Part shown: piece by piece, positions 16,484-24,241 of the stretch
Position numbering within the stretch: position 1 is the stretch's first letter
How the letters are laid out: each line of letters opens with the position of its first letter
Source of the DNA: an uncultured Lachnospiraceae bacterium
GTDB lineage: Bacteria; Bacillota; Clostridia; Lachnospirales; Lachnospiraceae
Reading direction: 5' to 3'
Assembly (NCBI GenBank): GCA_910577275.1
Contig: CAJTMW010000001.1
Coordinates: 317,566 to 381,565, forward strand
Length of the DNA: 64,000 nucleotides
Notes under the pieces: generated by a model
What the model was told of the DNA's origin: nothing
The model's database searches: none
What the model saw: only the letters and a program-made list of their open reading frames with translations
Position numbers and translations under genes: made by a program

Positions 16484-16565
16484 TAGTTATTAACTGGATA
16501 CGATACTGGCTTTCCTGACATGATATGGCGGAAAGTCAGATGCAGACACAAACGGAGGTACTCTT

Positions 16566-17642
16566 ATGGGAAACGTTCCTGAAACAATGAAAGCCCTTGT
16601 AGCTTACGGAAAAGGAAATTACAAACTGGAGTCAGACTACCCTGCGCCTAAATGCGGCCCTGACGATATCATCATCAAAACAGAGGGCTGCGGTATCTGC
16701 GCCGGGGATTTAAAATGTCTTCACGGCGCCGCCATGTTCTGGGGCGACGATGTCCAGCCCTCGTGGGTGGAACCGCCTTTTATTCCGGGACATGAATTTT
16801 TAGGGCACATCGTGGAGCTGGGGGAAAATGTAACGGAATTTAAAATCGGAGACCGCATTACTGCCGACCAGATTGTTCCCTGCGGCGAATGCCGGTTCTG
16901 TAAAAGCGGCCGGTACTGGATGTGTCAGCCTCATGCAATCTTTGGATTCCAGACGGCAAATAACGGCGGCATGGCGGAATATGTCCGCTATCCCAGGACG
17001 GCTGTAATTTCCAGAGTTCCCGAAGATATGCCTCTTGAAAAGGCCCTGCTGATTGAGCCTTACGGTTGTTCCAAACATGCGGTTGACCGTGCCGGAATCA
17101 GAAACGAGGATATTGTGGTGATTTCCGGCGCCGGTACTTTGGGCCTTGGAATGATTACCTACGCAAGAATGCAGAATCCCGCCCTGCTGATTGCCCTTGA
17201 TATGGCGGACAATCGCCTGGAAAAGGCAAAAGAATTCGGCGCGGATTTGGTGATGAATCCCGGAAAAGAAAACGTTGTGGAAAAGGTTCTGGCGCTGACA
17301 GAGGGCTACGGCTGTGACATTTATATAGAAGCAACCGGCCATCCCTCCAGTGTACAGCAGGGGCTTGGCATGATTCGAAAGCTGGGAACCTTCGTGGAAT
17401 TCAGCGTATTCGGCGAGCCTGCAACCATCGACTGGTCTATTATCGGCGACAGAAAGGAGCTTGATGTGCTGGGCTCCCATTTAAGCCCTTACTGCTATCC
17501 TTTCGTAATCAAAAATATTGCCAACGGAAATCTGAAGACAAACGGTATTGTGTCCAGAACCTTTCCTGTTGAAGAATGGGAAACCGCTTTTGAACACGCT
17601 ACCGGGAAATACTGTGATTTTAAGGTGGCAATTACCTTTTAA
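16566..17642 (+). CDS. Zinc-dependent medium-chain dehydrogenase, erythritol/L-threitol dehydrogenase-like
   Basis: A 358-residue zinc alcohol dehydrogenase. It shows the catalytic zinc site (GICAGDLKC and PGHEFLG), the structural zinc loop (CGECRFCKSGRYWMC), the NAD-binding motif ISGAGTLGLG and an Asp in LIALDMADNRL that favours NAD. From memory it is unusually close to the erythritol/L-threitol dehydrogenase EltD of mycobacteria: ICAxDLKCxHGAAxFWGD, IVPCxECxFCKxGxYxMCQPH, and DWSIIGDRKELDVLGSHLSPY match that pattern. Substrate is therefore probably a tetritol or similar polyol; no kinase or transporter for such a pathway is adjacent. GGAGG precedes the ATG. It could also act on another polyol. 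Confidence 0.75.
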   Translation: MGNVPETMKALVAYGKGNYKLESDYPAPKCGPDDIIIKTEGCGICAGDLKCLHGAAMFWGDDVQPSWVEPPFIPGHEFLGHIVELGENVTEFKIGDRITADQIVPCGECRFCKSGRYWMCQPHAIFGFQTANNGGMAEYVRYPRTAVISRVPEDMPLEKALLIEPYGCSKHAVDRAGIRNEDIVVISGAGTLGLGMITYARMQNPALLIALDMADNRLEKAKEFGADLVMNPGKENVVEKVLALTEGYGCDIYIEATGHPSSVQQGLGMIRKLGTFVEFSVFGEPATIDWSIIGDRKELDVLGSHLSPYCYPFVIKNIANGNLKTNGIVSRTFPVEEWETAFEHATGKYCDFKVAITF

Positions 17643-17716
17643 GGGCAAAACTCCTGTATTGAAACCGCCGTTCTTACCTGCGCCGCCCTTATTTTCATAA
17701 ATTTTAGCAAGAAAAC

Positions 17717-17745
17717 TTGTCATGTAGTTTTAAATACTATATAAT
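17717..17745 (+). promoter_or_regulatory. Promoter of the DUF1836 gene
   Basis: TTGTCA and TATAAT with a 17-bp spacer, about 64 bp upstream of the start codon. Confidence 0.65.
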
Positions 17746-17808
17746 AGGCTTATGTCTCTTTAAAAACATACAATAAGAAATATCATCCAAAAGCGAGGCT
17801 TAGCCCAT

Positions 17809-18423
17809 ATGACCATTGACAGAGAAGATTTACTAAACAGCATTATAGAAAGTCTTGACAGAATACAACACATCAGTCTTGACGATATCCCCAATATCGA
17901 CCTGTATATGGACCAGGTAACCACATTTATGGAAAGCAGACTGCGGAGCACCACCAGGAACCCTGAGGGAGACAAGATTCTTACTAAAACAATGATTAAC
18001 AATTATGCCAAAAACAATCTTCTTCCTCCGCCGGTCAAGAAAAAGTACAGCAAGGAACATATCCTGCTCCTTATATTTATCTATTATTATAAGGGAATCC
18101 TGTCCATTGGCGATATTCAGACCCTGTTAGGGCCTCTCACACAGAAATATTTCCACACCCCCAGCCAGGAGCTGAATCTGGGTACCATTTACGAGGAAGT
18201 ATTCAGTCTGGAAAAAGAGGAAATAGCAGACCTGCAGAAAGATATTGAGAAAAAATTTGCCACTTCCCGGGAAACTTTCAGGGAGGCTCCCGAAACGGAC
18301 CAGGAAATATTACAGCTTTTTTCTTTTATCTCCATGCTCAGTTATGATGTTTATGTGAAAAAGCTGCTGATTGAAAAAATGATAGACAGCTTCAAAACGG
18401 CAACTGCCAAAGAGAATGATTAG
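17809..18423 (+). CDS. DUF1836 domain protein
   Basis: A 204-residue soluble protein. The central part, LTKTMINNYAKNNLLPPP followed by KKKYSKEHILLLIFIYYYKG, is the DUF1836 hallmark and looks like a MerR-type winged-helix DNA-reading segment, so a regulatory role is plausible but unproven. The N-terminal 40 residues are acidic; the C-terminal part is helical and charged. It forms a single-gene transcription unit with its own promoter and a shared terminator with the convergent proC. GCGAGG lies upstream of the ATG. No target can be inferred. Confidence 0.8.
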   Translation: MTIDREDLLNSIIESLDRIQHISLDDIPNIDLYMDQVTTFMESRLRSTTRNPEGDKILTKTMINNYAKNNLLPPPVKKKYSKEHILLLIFIYYYKGILSIGDIQTLLGPLTQKYFHTPSQELNLGTIYEEVFSLEKEEIADLQKDIEKKFATSRETFREAPETDQEILQLFSFISMLSYDVYVKKLLIEKMIDSFKTATAKEND

Positions 18424-18441
18424 TGTTTTCCACATACTTTT

Positions 18442-18489
18442 AAAGCAGGCTGCGAGCGGATTTTTACCGTGCTCACAGCCTGCTCTTTA
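18442..18489. terminator. Bidirectional terminator between DUF1836 and proC
   Basis: A near-perfect stem: AAGCAGGCTG with CAGCCTGCT, continued after one mismatch by GAGC with GCTC, and an A/T-rich flank on both sides. It lies between two convergent stop codons. Confidence 0.8.
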
Positions 18490-18499
18490 ATTATTCCTT

Positions 18500-19294
18500 T
18501 TACATTCCCTTTGATTTCCCCACGCAGGCTTTCACCGCCTCGAACACCGCGCTGCGCATTCCCTTTTCTTCCAGCACCCGCACGGCTTCGATAGTAGTTC
18601 CTCCCGGCGAACAGACCATATCCTTTAACTCTCCCGGATGCTTTCCTGTCTCCAGAACCATCTTTGCGCTTCCAAGCACCGCCTGAGCGGCAAATCTGTA
18701 AGCCTTGTCTCTCGGCATCCCGTCCGCAACCGCCGCGTCCGCCATCGCTTCTATAAACATAAACACATACGCCGGAGAGCTTCCGCTGACTGCGGTAACC
18801 ACGTCCATCAGATTTTCTCCGACGATTTCCGTTTTGCCAAAGCCGCTGCAGATATCCTGCACAAGCAAAAGGTCGTCCTTAGAAACATTTGCGTTAGGGC
18901 ACATTCCCATCATGCCCTCTCCCACCATAGCCGGAGTGTTCGGCATGGTACGGATGATTTTGACCGGCTTTTCAAATTCTTCTTCGAGCCACTTAAGGGT
19001 TTTGCCCGGCGCAATCGTGACAATGATTTTCTTCTGCAAATCAAGATTACGGATTTGCCCAATGACCTCCTGATAATATTGGGGCTTTATGGACAAAAAC
19101 AGAACTTCCGCAAATTCCGCCACTTCACGGTTATCTGCGGCAGTCAAAATCCCCAGTTCTTCCTTTCTGCTCCTCAGCGCTTCCGGCAGCGTATCAGAGG
19201 CCATAATATTCTCTGCCGCACATTTTCCAGAGGCAATAATGCCGCGCATCATTGCGCTTCCCATATTTCCACATCCTGTAAATCCGATTTTCAT
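18500..19294 (-). CDS. proC: Pyrroline-5-carboxylate reductase
   Basis: A 264-residue NAD(P)H-dependent enzyme, last step of proline synthesis. It starts with the Rossmann motif MKIGFTGCGNMGSAMMRGI. LFLSIKPQYYQEV, IIRTMPNTPAMVGEGM and the C-terminal ProC signature (ELKDMVCSPGGTTIEAVRVL) are all present, as is GSSPAYVFMFIEAMADAAV. The ATG at 19294 is preferred: GGGGAA precedes it and the Rossmann strand begins immediately; an upstream ATG at 19327 would add 11 residues without a ribosome site. It is a monocistronic gene between DUF1836 and DegV. Confidence 0.95.
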   Translation of the reverse strand: MKIGFTGCGNMGSAMMRGIIASGKCAAENIMASDTLPEALRSRKEELGILTAADNREVAEFAEVLFLSIKPQYYQEVIGQIRNLDLQKKIIVTIAPGKTLKWLEEEFEKPVKIIRTMPNTPAMVGEGMMGMCPNANVSKDDLLLVQDICSGFGKTEIVGENLMDVVTAVSGSSPAYVFMFIEAMADAAVADGMPRDKAYRFAAQAVLGSAKMVLETGKHPGELKDMVCSPGGTTIEAVRVLEEKGMRSAVFEAVKACVGKSKGM

Positions 19295-19473
19295 ATGCTT
19301 CCCCGCTTTTCTTCTGATAATTTCCATTTGGTGTTTCCAGGCATTTTCATTATATCAACAAGTAATTTGAGTGTAAAGCCTGTTCGATTTGTCTTTTTCC
19401 TCCAGACTGCAACTTCGCATTCCCAAAACCCCCGTTTAATGCTACAATAATTCCATAAGGAGGTGTTCACACC

Positions 19474-20328
19474 ATGAATAACATTCAAATCATTACTGAT
19501 TCCGCATCGGACATTGTAGATTCTGCGCGGGATGACTTAACCGTTTTACCCATGACCATAACCTTTGGAGAAACCGAATATCTTGACGGAGTCAATCTGT
19601 CTCACAATGAATTTTATGAAAAGCTGGTGGAATGCGACGACCTGCCCACTACCAGTCAGATTCCCCCCTATAATTTTGCTCAGGCCATGCGCCGGGTCAT
19701 TGAAGCCGGCGATACCGCAATTGTGATTACGCTTTCAGGTAAGTTCTCCGGCACTTACCAAAGCGCCTGCGTTGCCGCAGCGGAATTTGAAGGCAAAGTT
19801 TTTGTGGTTGACAGTGAAAATGTCACCGTGGGGGAAAGGGCTCTGATAGAATATGCGCTGACGCTCAAGGATTCCGGGATGGAGATTCAGGAGATTGTGG
19901 CAAGCTTAGAGCAGTCAAAGAAAAACATTCAGCTCATCGCCCTGCTCGATACCCTTGAATATCTGAAAAAGGGAGGACGTATTTCAAAGACTGTGGCTTT
20001 TGCCGGAAACGTCCTTTCCATCAAGCCAGTGGTAGGCGTGGTAGACGGAGAAGTTGCCATGCTTGGAAAAGCCCGGGGCTCCAAACACGGCAACAATCTC
20101 CTTGCTGAACATATACAGAAGGTAGGCGGCATCGACTTTTCAAAGCCCTATTTTCTGGGCTATACCGGGCTCAGCGACGCACTGATTCAAAAATACATAG
20201 CGGACAGTAAGGCTTTGTGGAACGAAGCTGTGGAAGGCTTACACGTTGCCACCGTCGGCGGAACCATCGGAACCCATGTTGGTCCCGGCGCTATCGCGGT
20301 TGCCTTCTTTTCCAACGCCGCCCTCTGA
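19474..20328 (+). CDS. DegV family fatty-acid-binding protein
   Basis: A 284-residue DegV/FakB-type protein. N-terminal IITDSASDI; the ligand-pocket motif TTSQIPPYNFAQAM; LSGKFSGTYQSA; the region LDTLEYLKKGGRISK; C-terminal GTHVGPGAIAVAFF. In Firmicutes with a FakA kinase such proteins present a bound fatty acid for phosphorylation; no fakA lies in the window, so kinase dependence is not shown. AAGGAGGTG precedes the ATG. Its last 90 bp overlap the convergent bioY gene. Confidence 0.92.
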   Translation: MNNIQIITDSASDIVDSARDDLTVLPMTITFGETEYLDGVNLSHNEFYEKLVECDDLPTTSQIPPYNFAQAMRRVIEAGDTAIVITLSGKFSGTYQSACVAAAEFEGKVFVVDSENVTVGERALIEYALTLKDSGMEIQEIVASLEQSKKNIQLIALLDTLEYLKKGGRISKTVAFAGNVLSIKPVVGVVDGEVAMLGKARGSKHGNNLLAEHIQKVGGIDFSKPYFLGYTGLSDALIQKYIADSKALWNEAVEGLHVATVGGTIGTHVGPGAIAVAFFSNAAL

Positions 20329-20877
20329 CGCTAAACTGCTCTCTAAAATTCCGGCTTTCCACAGGCGCCTGCGCACAGGCTCGCCAACCAGAACCGCAAG
20401 GATTAGCTTTGCAATATCGGCGGGTATAAAGGGAAGCACTCCGGCTGCCAGGGCGGCGGAAAAACTCATGCCGCCCTGATAAGCAAGCCATAAGGTTCCG
20501 AACAGGTAACAGACCGCGGTTCCAAGTACCATTCCCAGAATAGTCAACGCATAGTTTGTCTTCCATTTGTCAATAAAAAATCCCATAATAGGCGCCATAA
20601 ATAAATATCCGATAATATAACCGCCGGTAGGGCCAAGCACCTTTCCAATCCCGCCTGAAAAACCCGTAAAAACCGGAAGCCCCACAAATCCCAGCATCAC
20701 ATAAATGAGTACGCTTACCGAACCCATCTTCATTCCCAGGATATAAACTGTGAGGTATACTGCAAAAAATCCAAGAGATACCGGCACCGGGCTTATCGGA
20801 ATCGGCAAGGATATCGGCCCGAGAATACAGATTACCGCCGCCATCAGCCCCGTCAATGCTAAATGCTTTGTGTTCAT
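20239..20877 (-). CDS. bioY: BioY, biotin-specific S-component of an ECF transporter, with extended tail
   Basis: A 212-residue polytopic membrane protein of the BioY family. Typical elements are LALTGLMAAVICILGPISLP near the start, VPVSLGFFAVYLTVYILG, GGIGKVLGPTGGYIIGYL (family motif) and AAGVLPFIPADIAKLILA near the end of the transport domain. The start at 20877 follows GAGAGGAG; a longer frame exists but lacks a ribosome site. After the last helix an unusual hydrophilic tail of about 40 residues (Gly/Ser/Asn/Asp-rich) is encoded antisense to the end of the degV gene. The promoter carries a BirA-like operator, so repression by biotin through BirA is likely. Biotin uptake also needs the EcfAA'T module, not encoded here. 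Confidence 0.93.
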   Translation of the reverse strand: MNTKHLALTGLMAAVICILGPISLPIPISPVPVSLGFFAVYLTVYILGMKMGSVSVLIYVMLGFVGLPVFTGFSGGIGKVLGPTGGYIIGYLFMAPIMGFFIDKWKTNYALTILGMVLGTAVCYLFGTLWLAYQGGMSFSAALAAGVLPFIPADIAKLILAVLVGEPVRRRLWKAGILESSLASEGGVGKEGNRDSAGTNMGSDGSADGGNV

Positions 20878-20924
20878 AATTGTTACTCCTCTCTTTCGTC
20901 TATTGTCAACTCGTCTCTTGAAAG

Positions 20925-20953
20925 AGTATACAATCATTTCTTTCAAATGTCAA
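20925..20953 (-). promoter_or_regulatory. Promoter of bioY
   Basis: On the minus strand a perfect TTGACA (20953-20948) and TATACT (20930-20925) are separated by 17 bp. The -35 box lies inside one arm of the BirA-like palindrome. Confidence 0.85.
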
Positions 20954-20977
20954 CTATATTATTTTTATAGTTTACAT
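20947..20977. promoter_or_regulatory. BirA-like operator upstream of bioY
   Basis: Nine-base arms ATGTCAACT (20947-20955) and AGTTTACAT (20969-20977) form an inverted repeat with one mismatch and a 13-bp AT-rich spacer. Arm sequence and spacing resemble the Firmicutes BirA operator as I recall it (TTGTTAACC and GGTTAACAA arms). The palindrome covers the -35 box, so bound BirA-biotinyl-AMP would block RNA polymerase. Confidence 0.75.
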
Positions 20978-21077
20978 TTCAACTGATAAACACTGGCATA
21001 CAAAGCAGGACGCATTCATCAAATGTATCAAGCGAATTTGTCTTGCTTCACATCTGCCCGGTCCGTTGCCTAAGGGC

Positions 21078-21120
21078 GTTGCCAAATGTGAATGCAAGCA
21101 CGCCGCCCGGCTCTCTGCCC
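21078..21120. repeat. Dispersed repeat module, copy B
   Basis: This block shares GCCAAATGTG and the CGCCGCCCGGCTC-like end with 14322-14368. It directly precedes the 38-bp tandem array, and with TTCACAT at 21048 can form a stem (TTCACAT with ATGTGAA). The 365-bp gap between bioY and the DUF2164 gene contains the BirA operator, this module, the tandem repeats and a terminator, and no gene. Confidence 0.45.
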
Positions 21121-21124
21121 ACAG

Positions 21125-21238
21125 AAACAAACGCTGTCGCACTCCGCAGGCCAGCTTATTGTAAACAAACGCTGCCGCGCTCCGCGAGCCAGTTTATTGT
21201 AAACAAACGCTGTCGCGCTCCGCGAGCCAGCTTATTGT
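21125..21238. repeat. Three tandem 38-bp repeats
   Basis: Three head-to-tail copies of exactly 38 bp: 21125-21162, 21163-21200 and 21201-21238. Each begins AAACAAACGCTG and ends TTATTGT, with CGCGCTCCGCGAGCCAG in the middle (copy 1 diverges there: CGCACTCCGCAGGCCAG). There are no unique spacers, so this is not a CRISPR array. A fourth diverged copy lies at 34701-34738. Confidence 0.9.
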
Positions 21239-21241
21239 TAA

Positions 21242-21297
21242 TAAAAAGCGGCATCTGCCGGGTAAACTTACTTTCTTATCCGGTACTGCCGCCTTTT
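21242..21297 (-). terminator. Terminator of the aspS-DUF2164 operon
   Basis: On the minus strand GGCGGCA...TGCCGC arms, with an inner CCGG-rich stem (TACCGGA with CCCGGCA), are followed by TTTTTATT. It lies 14 bp past the stop of the DUF2164 gene. Confidence 0.75.
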
Positions 21298-21311
21298 CCT
21301 TCAATTAAATT

Positions 21312-21548
21312 TTATTCATTCTTGTATAAAGAATAGAAATCCGCTTCCATATTTCCGGCGTAATTTTCGTAAAATTTTTTTGCGTCGTCCAGCGCTCTGT
21401 TGTAAATCCGCCTGCCCAGCGTTTCCTGGAAGAAATCAAATATCCGCTCCGAACCTATCAATCCCAGCTCAAGCTCGTGCTCCTCCTTAAAAAACTGTGT
21501 AATCTCAGCAAGCATCTGTTTCTTTTCTTCGTCAGCAAATGAATACAT
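21312..21548 (-). CDS. DUF2164 family protein
   Basis: A 78-residue acidic soluble protein matching the DUF2164 pattern: KKQMLAEITQFFKEEHELEL, then GLIGSERIFDFFQETLG, and YNRALDDAKKFYEN near the end. Function unknown. Its start codon directly follows the stop of aspS (TAAATG), so it depends on aspS transcription and probably on translational coupling. No motif for catalysis or nucleic acid binding is visible. Confidence 0.8.
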   Translation of the reverse strand: MYSFADEEKKQMLAEITQFFKEEHELELGLIGSERIFDFFQETLGRRIYNRALDDAKKFYENYAGNMEADFYSLYKNE

Positions 21549-23321
21549 TTATTCGCCCTCTTTTTCCGCCGGCATGTCAATCTTAATGTGGACATCTCGA
21601 AGCTGCTTCTCATCCACCGCCGAAGGCGCGCCCATCATAACGTCCTGGGCAGTCTTGTTCATCGGGAACGGAATAATCTCCCGGATGCTTTCCTCCCCTG
21701 CAATGAGCATAACCATTCTGTCAACGCCGGGTGCGATTCCCGCATGGGGAGGCGCGCCGTAGCAGAAAGCGTTATACATTGCCGGGAATTTAGCCTTTAC
21801 GTCGTCCTCCGTAAGTCCCACTATCTGGAACGCCTTCACCATGATTTCCGGGTCATGGTTACGCACAGCGCCGGAGGAGAGTTCCACGCCGTTGCAGACC
21901 AGGTCATACTGGTAAGCGTAAATGTCAAGAGGGTCTTTTGTCTCAAGGGCCTCCATTCCTCCCTGAGGCATGGAAAAAGGATTATGGCAGAATTCCAGTT
22001 CTCCTGATTCCTCCCCGATTTCATACATGGGGAAGTCAACAATCCAGCAGAATTCATAGCATTCCTGTTTCATATGCGCAGGGCAGATATTTCCCAGAAA
22101 CTTTCGCAGTACGCCCGCCGTCTTTAAAGCGTCCAGCCGCTTTCCGGCGGTCAGTCCCACAAAGTCGCCTTTCTTTAGATGAAGGGCTTCGCACACCAGC
22201 TCTTTACGCTCCTGAAGGAATTTGGAAACGCCGCCCACAAAATCTCCGTTTTCATCCACCCTGAACCAGTAGGCTTTCTGGCCGCTCTGCACTTCCACAT
22301 CCGCGCACAATTTATCGATTACTTTCCGGGTGGCGGAAAATCCGTCAACCACAACCGCCTTCACCGTCTGCCCTTCAAAGGGCCCGAATCCGCAGTCCGC
22401 CATACATTCCGTTGCGTCGCTAACCAGCAAATCAATCCGAAGGTCGGGCTTGTCCGTGCCGTATTTTTCCATGGCGTCGTTATAGGAAATTCTGGCAAAG
22501 GGCGCTTTGGAAGCCTCCTGATACTTGCCGTATTTTGCAAAAATGGGAGGCAACACATCTTCGATTACGCCAAACACGTCATCCTGGGTCGCAAAAGCCA
22601 TTTCCATATCCAGCTGGTAAAACTCGCCGGGAGAACGGTCCGCCCTTGCGTCCTCATCCCTGAAACAGGGCGCAATCTGAAAATATCTGTCAAAGCCCGA
22701 CGTCATAAGGAGCTGTTTAAACTGCTGAGGCGCCTGAGGCAGCGCATAAAATTTCCCCGGATGGTTTCTTGAGGGCACCAGATAATCCCTTGCCCCCTCC
22801 GGTGAAGAACAGGTCAAAATAGGCGTCGTGATTTCAAGAAAATCGTGCTCCGTCATCTGTCTTCTGATTTCCGAGACAATTTTGCTTCTAAGGACAATCT
22901 TTTCCTTCACCGCCGGATTTCTCAAATCAAGGTATCTGTATTTTAATCTGACCGCCTCGTCCGCTTCTCTGGAGCGGTTCACCTCAAAAGGAAGCTCATT
23001 GTAAATGCATTTCCCGAGAACCGCAATCTTTTCAGGAACCACCTCCACCTCGCCGGTGGGAAGCTGGGGGTTCTTGCTGGAGCGTTCTCTCACCACACCT
23101 GTAACGGAAAGGGTGGACTCGTTATTGACGCCTGCAAGGCTAGCCATCATATCTTCTGTCTCCACCACCACCTGGGTCACGCCGTAAAAATCACGTAGAA
23201 TTAAAAATCCCAAATTTTTGCTGACCTTTCTCATATTATCATACCAGCCGGTAAGCGTAACGCTCTCGCCCACATTACCGATTCTGAGCTGGCCGCACGT
23301 ATGCGTTCTTGACTGTACCAT
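21549..23321 (-). CDS. aspS: Aspartyl-tRNA synthetase
   Basis: A 590-residue class IIb aminoacyl-tRNA synthetase charging tRNA-Asp. The N-terminal OB-fold (anticodon binding; GESVTLTGWYDNMRKVSKNL) is followed by motif 1 (HDFLEITTPILTCSSPEGAR), motif 2 (FRDEDARADRSPGEFYQLD), a bacterial GAD insertion and motif 3 (GIAPGVDRMVMLIAG). Motif 2 reads RADRSPGEF where most bacterial enzymes have RADRQPEF; this variant appears in some Clostridia as far as I recall. The start at 23321 follows AGAGGT; the frame is open 38 codons further upstream across the promoter, so those codons are excluded. Confidence 0.96.
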   Translation of the reverse strand: MVQSRTHTCGQLRIGNVGESVTLTGWYDNMRKVSKNLGFLILRDFYGVTQVVVETEDMMASLAGVNNESTLSVTGVVRERSSKNPQLPTGEVEVVPEKIAVLGKCIYNELPFEVNRSREADEAVRLKYRYLDLRNPAVKEKIVLRSKIVSEIRRQMTEHDFLEITTPILTCSSPEGARDYLVPSRNHPGKFYALPQAPQQFKQLLMTSGFDRYFQIAPCFRDEDARADRSPGEFYQLDMEMAFATQDDVFGVIEDVLPPIFAKYGKYQEASKAPFARISYNDAMEKYGTDKPDLRIDLLVSDATECMADCGFGPFEGQTVKAVVVDGFSATRKVIDKLCADVEVQSGQKAYWFRVDENGDFVGGVSKFLQERKELVCEALHLKKGDFVGLTAGKRLDALKTAGVLRKFLGNICPAHMKQECYEFCWIVDFPMYEIGEESGELEFCHNPFSMPQGGMEALETKDPLDIYAYQYDLVCNGVELSSGAVRNHDPEIMVKAFQIVGLTEDDVKAKFPAMYNAFCYGAPPHAGIAPGVDRMVMLIAGEESIREIIPFPMNKTAQDVMMGAPSAVDEKQLRDVHIKIDMPAEKEGE

Positions 23322-23367
23322 AAATCTACCTCTTTCTATGCAGTATTCAACTTTCGTAAACACCTGT

Positions 23368-23396
23368 ATTATACACACTTTCCCTGTATTCTGCAA
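23368..23396 (-). promoter_or_regulatory. Promoter of aspS
   Basis: On the minus strand TTGCAG and a perfect TATAAT with a 17-bp spacer, 46 bp upstream of the start codon. No T-box leader was seen. Confidence 0.7.
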
Positions 23397-23454
23397 TATT
23401 ACGGAAAGAAATCTTCTATAGCGGCTATGGCTCACTGTACCGCAAATCCAAAAA

Positions 23455-24225
23455 TCAGCCTCTGATTAAATCCTTCACCACTTCCCCCGCAAGTATCATC
23501 CCCGCCACCGGCGGCACGAAAGCGCAGCTTCCCGGCACGGCTTTTTTTCTCTCCGGCTTTTTGATTTCCGCCAAAGCAGCGTCCTTCCTTTCCACAGGCA
23601 GCCCTTCCAAAGCCGGCTCCTTCTCCGGGGAATGGGGCGTAAGCGGAATTTCCTCGGAGTAAACCACCTTCAGGCGCTCGATTCCCCTTTTTTTCAGCTC
23701 CCGGCGCATCACCTTCGCCAGAGGGCACACCTTCGTCTCATAGATATCCGCCACCTGAAAAAGGCTTCCGTCCAGCTTGTTTCCGGTCCCCATGCTGCTG
23801 ATAACGGGAATCCCGTATTCCTTCGCCCGGACTGCCAGCTCCAGCTTTGACGTAACGGTATCTATGGCGTCCACAATATAATCATATTCGCAAAAGGGAA
23901 TTTCCCCGGCGTTTTCCGGCAGGAAAAACAGGGGATACACCCTCACCGCGGCCTCCGGATTGATTTCCAGGATACGCTCTCTCATCACCTCCGCCTTATA
24001 CCGCCCAAGAGTACTTCTCAAAGCAATAATCTGACGGTTCAGATTGGAGAGGCACACCTTATCGTTGTCAATCAAATCAAAAGCGCCCACGCCGCTCCTT
24101 GCCAGAGCCTCGCACACATATCCTCCAACGCCCCCTATACCGAACACGGCAACGCGGGACACCGCCAGCTTTTCCATCGCCTCTTTCCCGAGAAGCATTT
24201 CCGTTCTTGTAAACTGTTCCGCCAT
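23455..24225 (-). CDS. tcdA: tRNA threonylcarbamoyladenosine dehydratase (TcdA/CsdL, ThiF-like)
   Basis: A 256-residue E1-like protein that cyclises t6A37 of tRNA to ct6A using ATP. N-terminal FTRTEMLLGKEAMEKL, the nucleotide-binding GIGGVGGYVCEALARSGVG, the DNDKVCLSNLNRQI motif that marks this family, and DYIVDAIDTVTSKLEL are all visible. An internal Pro/Glu/Lys-rich stretch (about residues 195-225) is longer than in E. coli TcdA. The ATG at 24225 follows GCGGAGAAG. The gene lies 16 bp after the Rrf2 regulator gene. Alternative ThiF/MoeB roles are less likely because no sulfur-carrier or zinc CxxC pairs are evident. Confidence 0.85.
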   Translation of the reverse strand: MAEQFTRTEMLLGKEAMEKLAVSRVAVFGIGGVGGYVCEALARSGVGAFDLIDNDKVCLSNLNRQIIALRSTLGRYKAEVMRERILEINPEAAVRVYPLFFLPENAGEIPFCEYDYIVDAIDTVTSKLELAVRAKEYGIPVISSMGTGNKLDGSLFQVADIYETKVCPLAKVMRRELKKRGIERLKVVYSEEIPLTPHSPEKEPALEGLPVERKDAALAEIKKPERKKAVPGSCAFVPPVAGMILAGEVVKDLIRG

Positions 24226-24241
24226 TTTCTTCTCCGCTTTC

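Noticed and set aside
18638..19450. Plus-strand reading frame of 270 codons
   Set aside because: It is antisense to proC and has no ribosome site.
21125..21238. CRISPR array
   Set aside because: The 38-bp units are directly adjacent with no unique spacers, and no cas gene is near.
23322..23454. T-box leader upstream of aspS
   Set aside because: The interval is too short and shows no antiterminator or T-box bulge sequence; only a promoter is visible.
23455..24225. MoeB/ThiF sulfur-carrier adenylyltransferase
   Set aside because: The DNDKVCLSNLNRQI and surrounding pattern fit TcdA better, and there is no thiS/moaD gene nearby.
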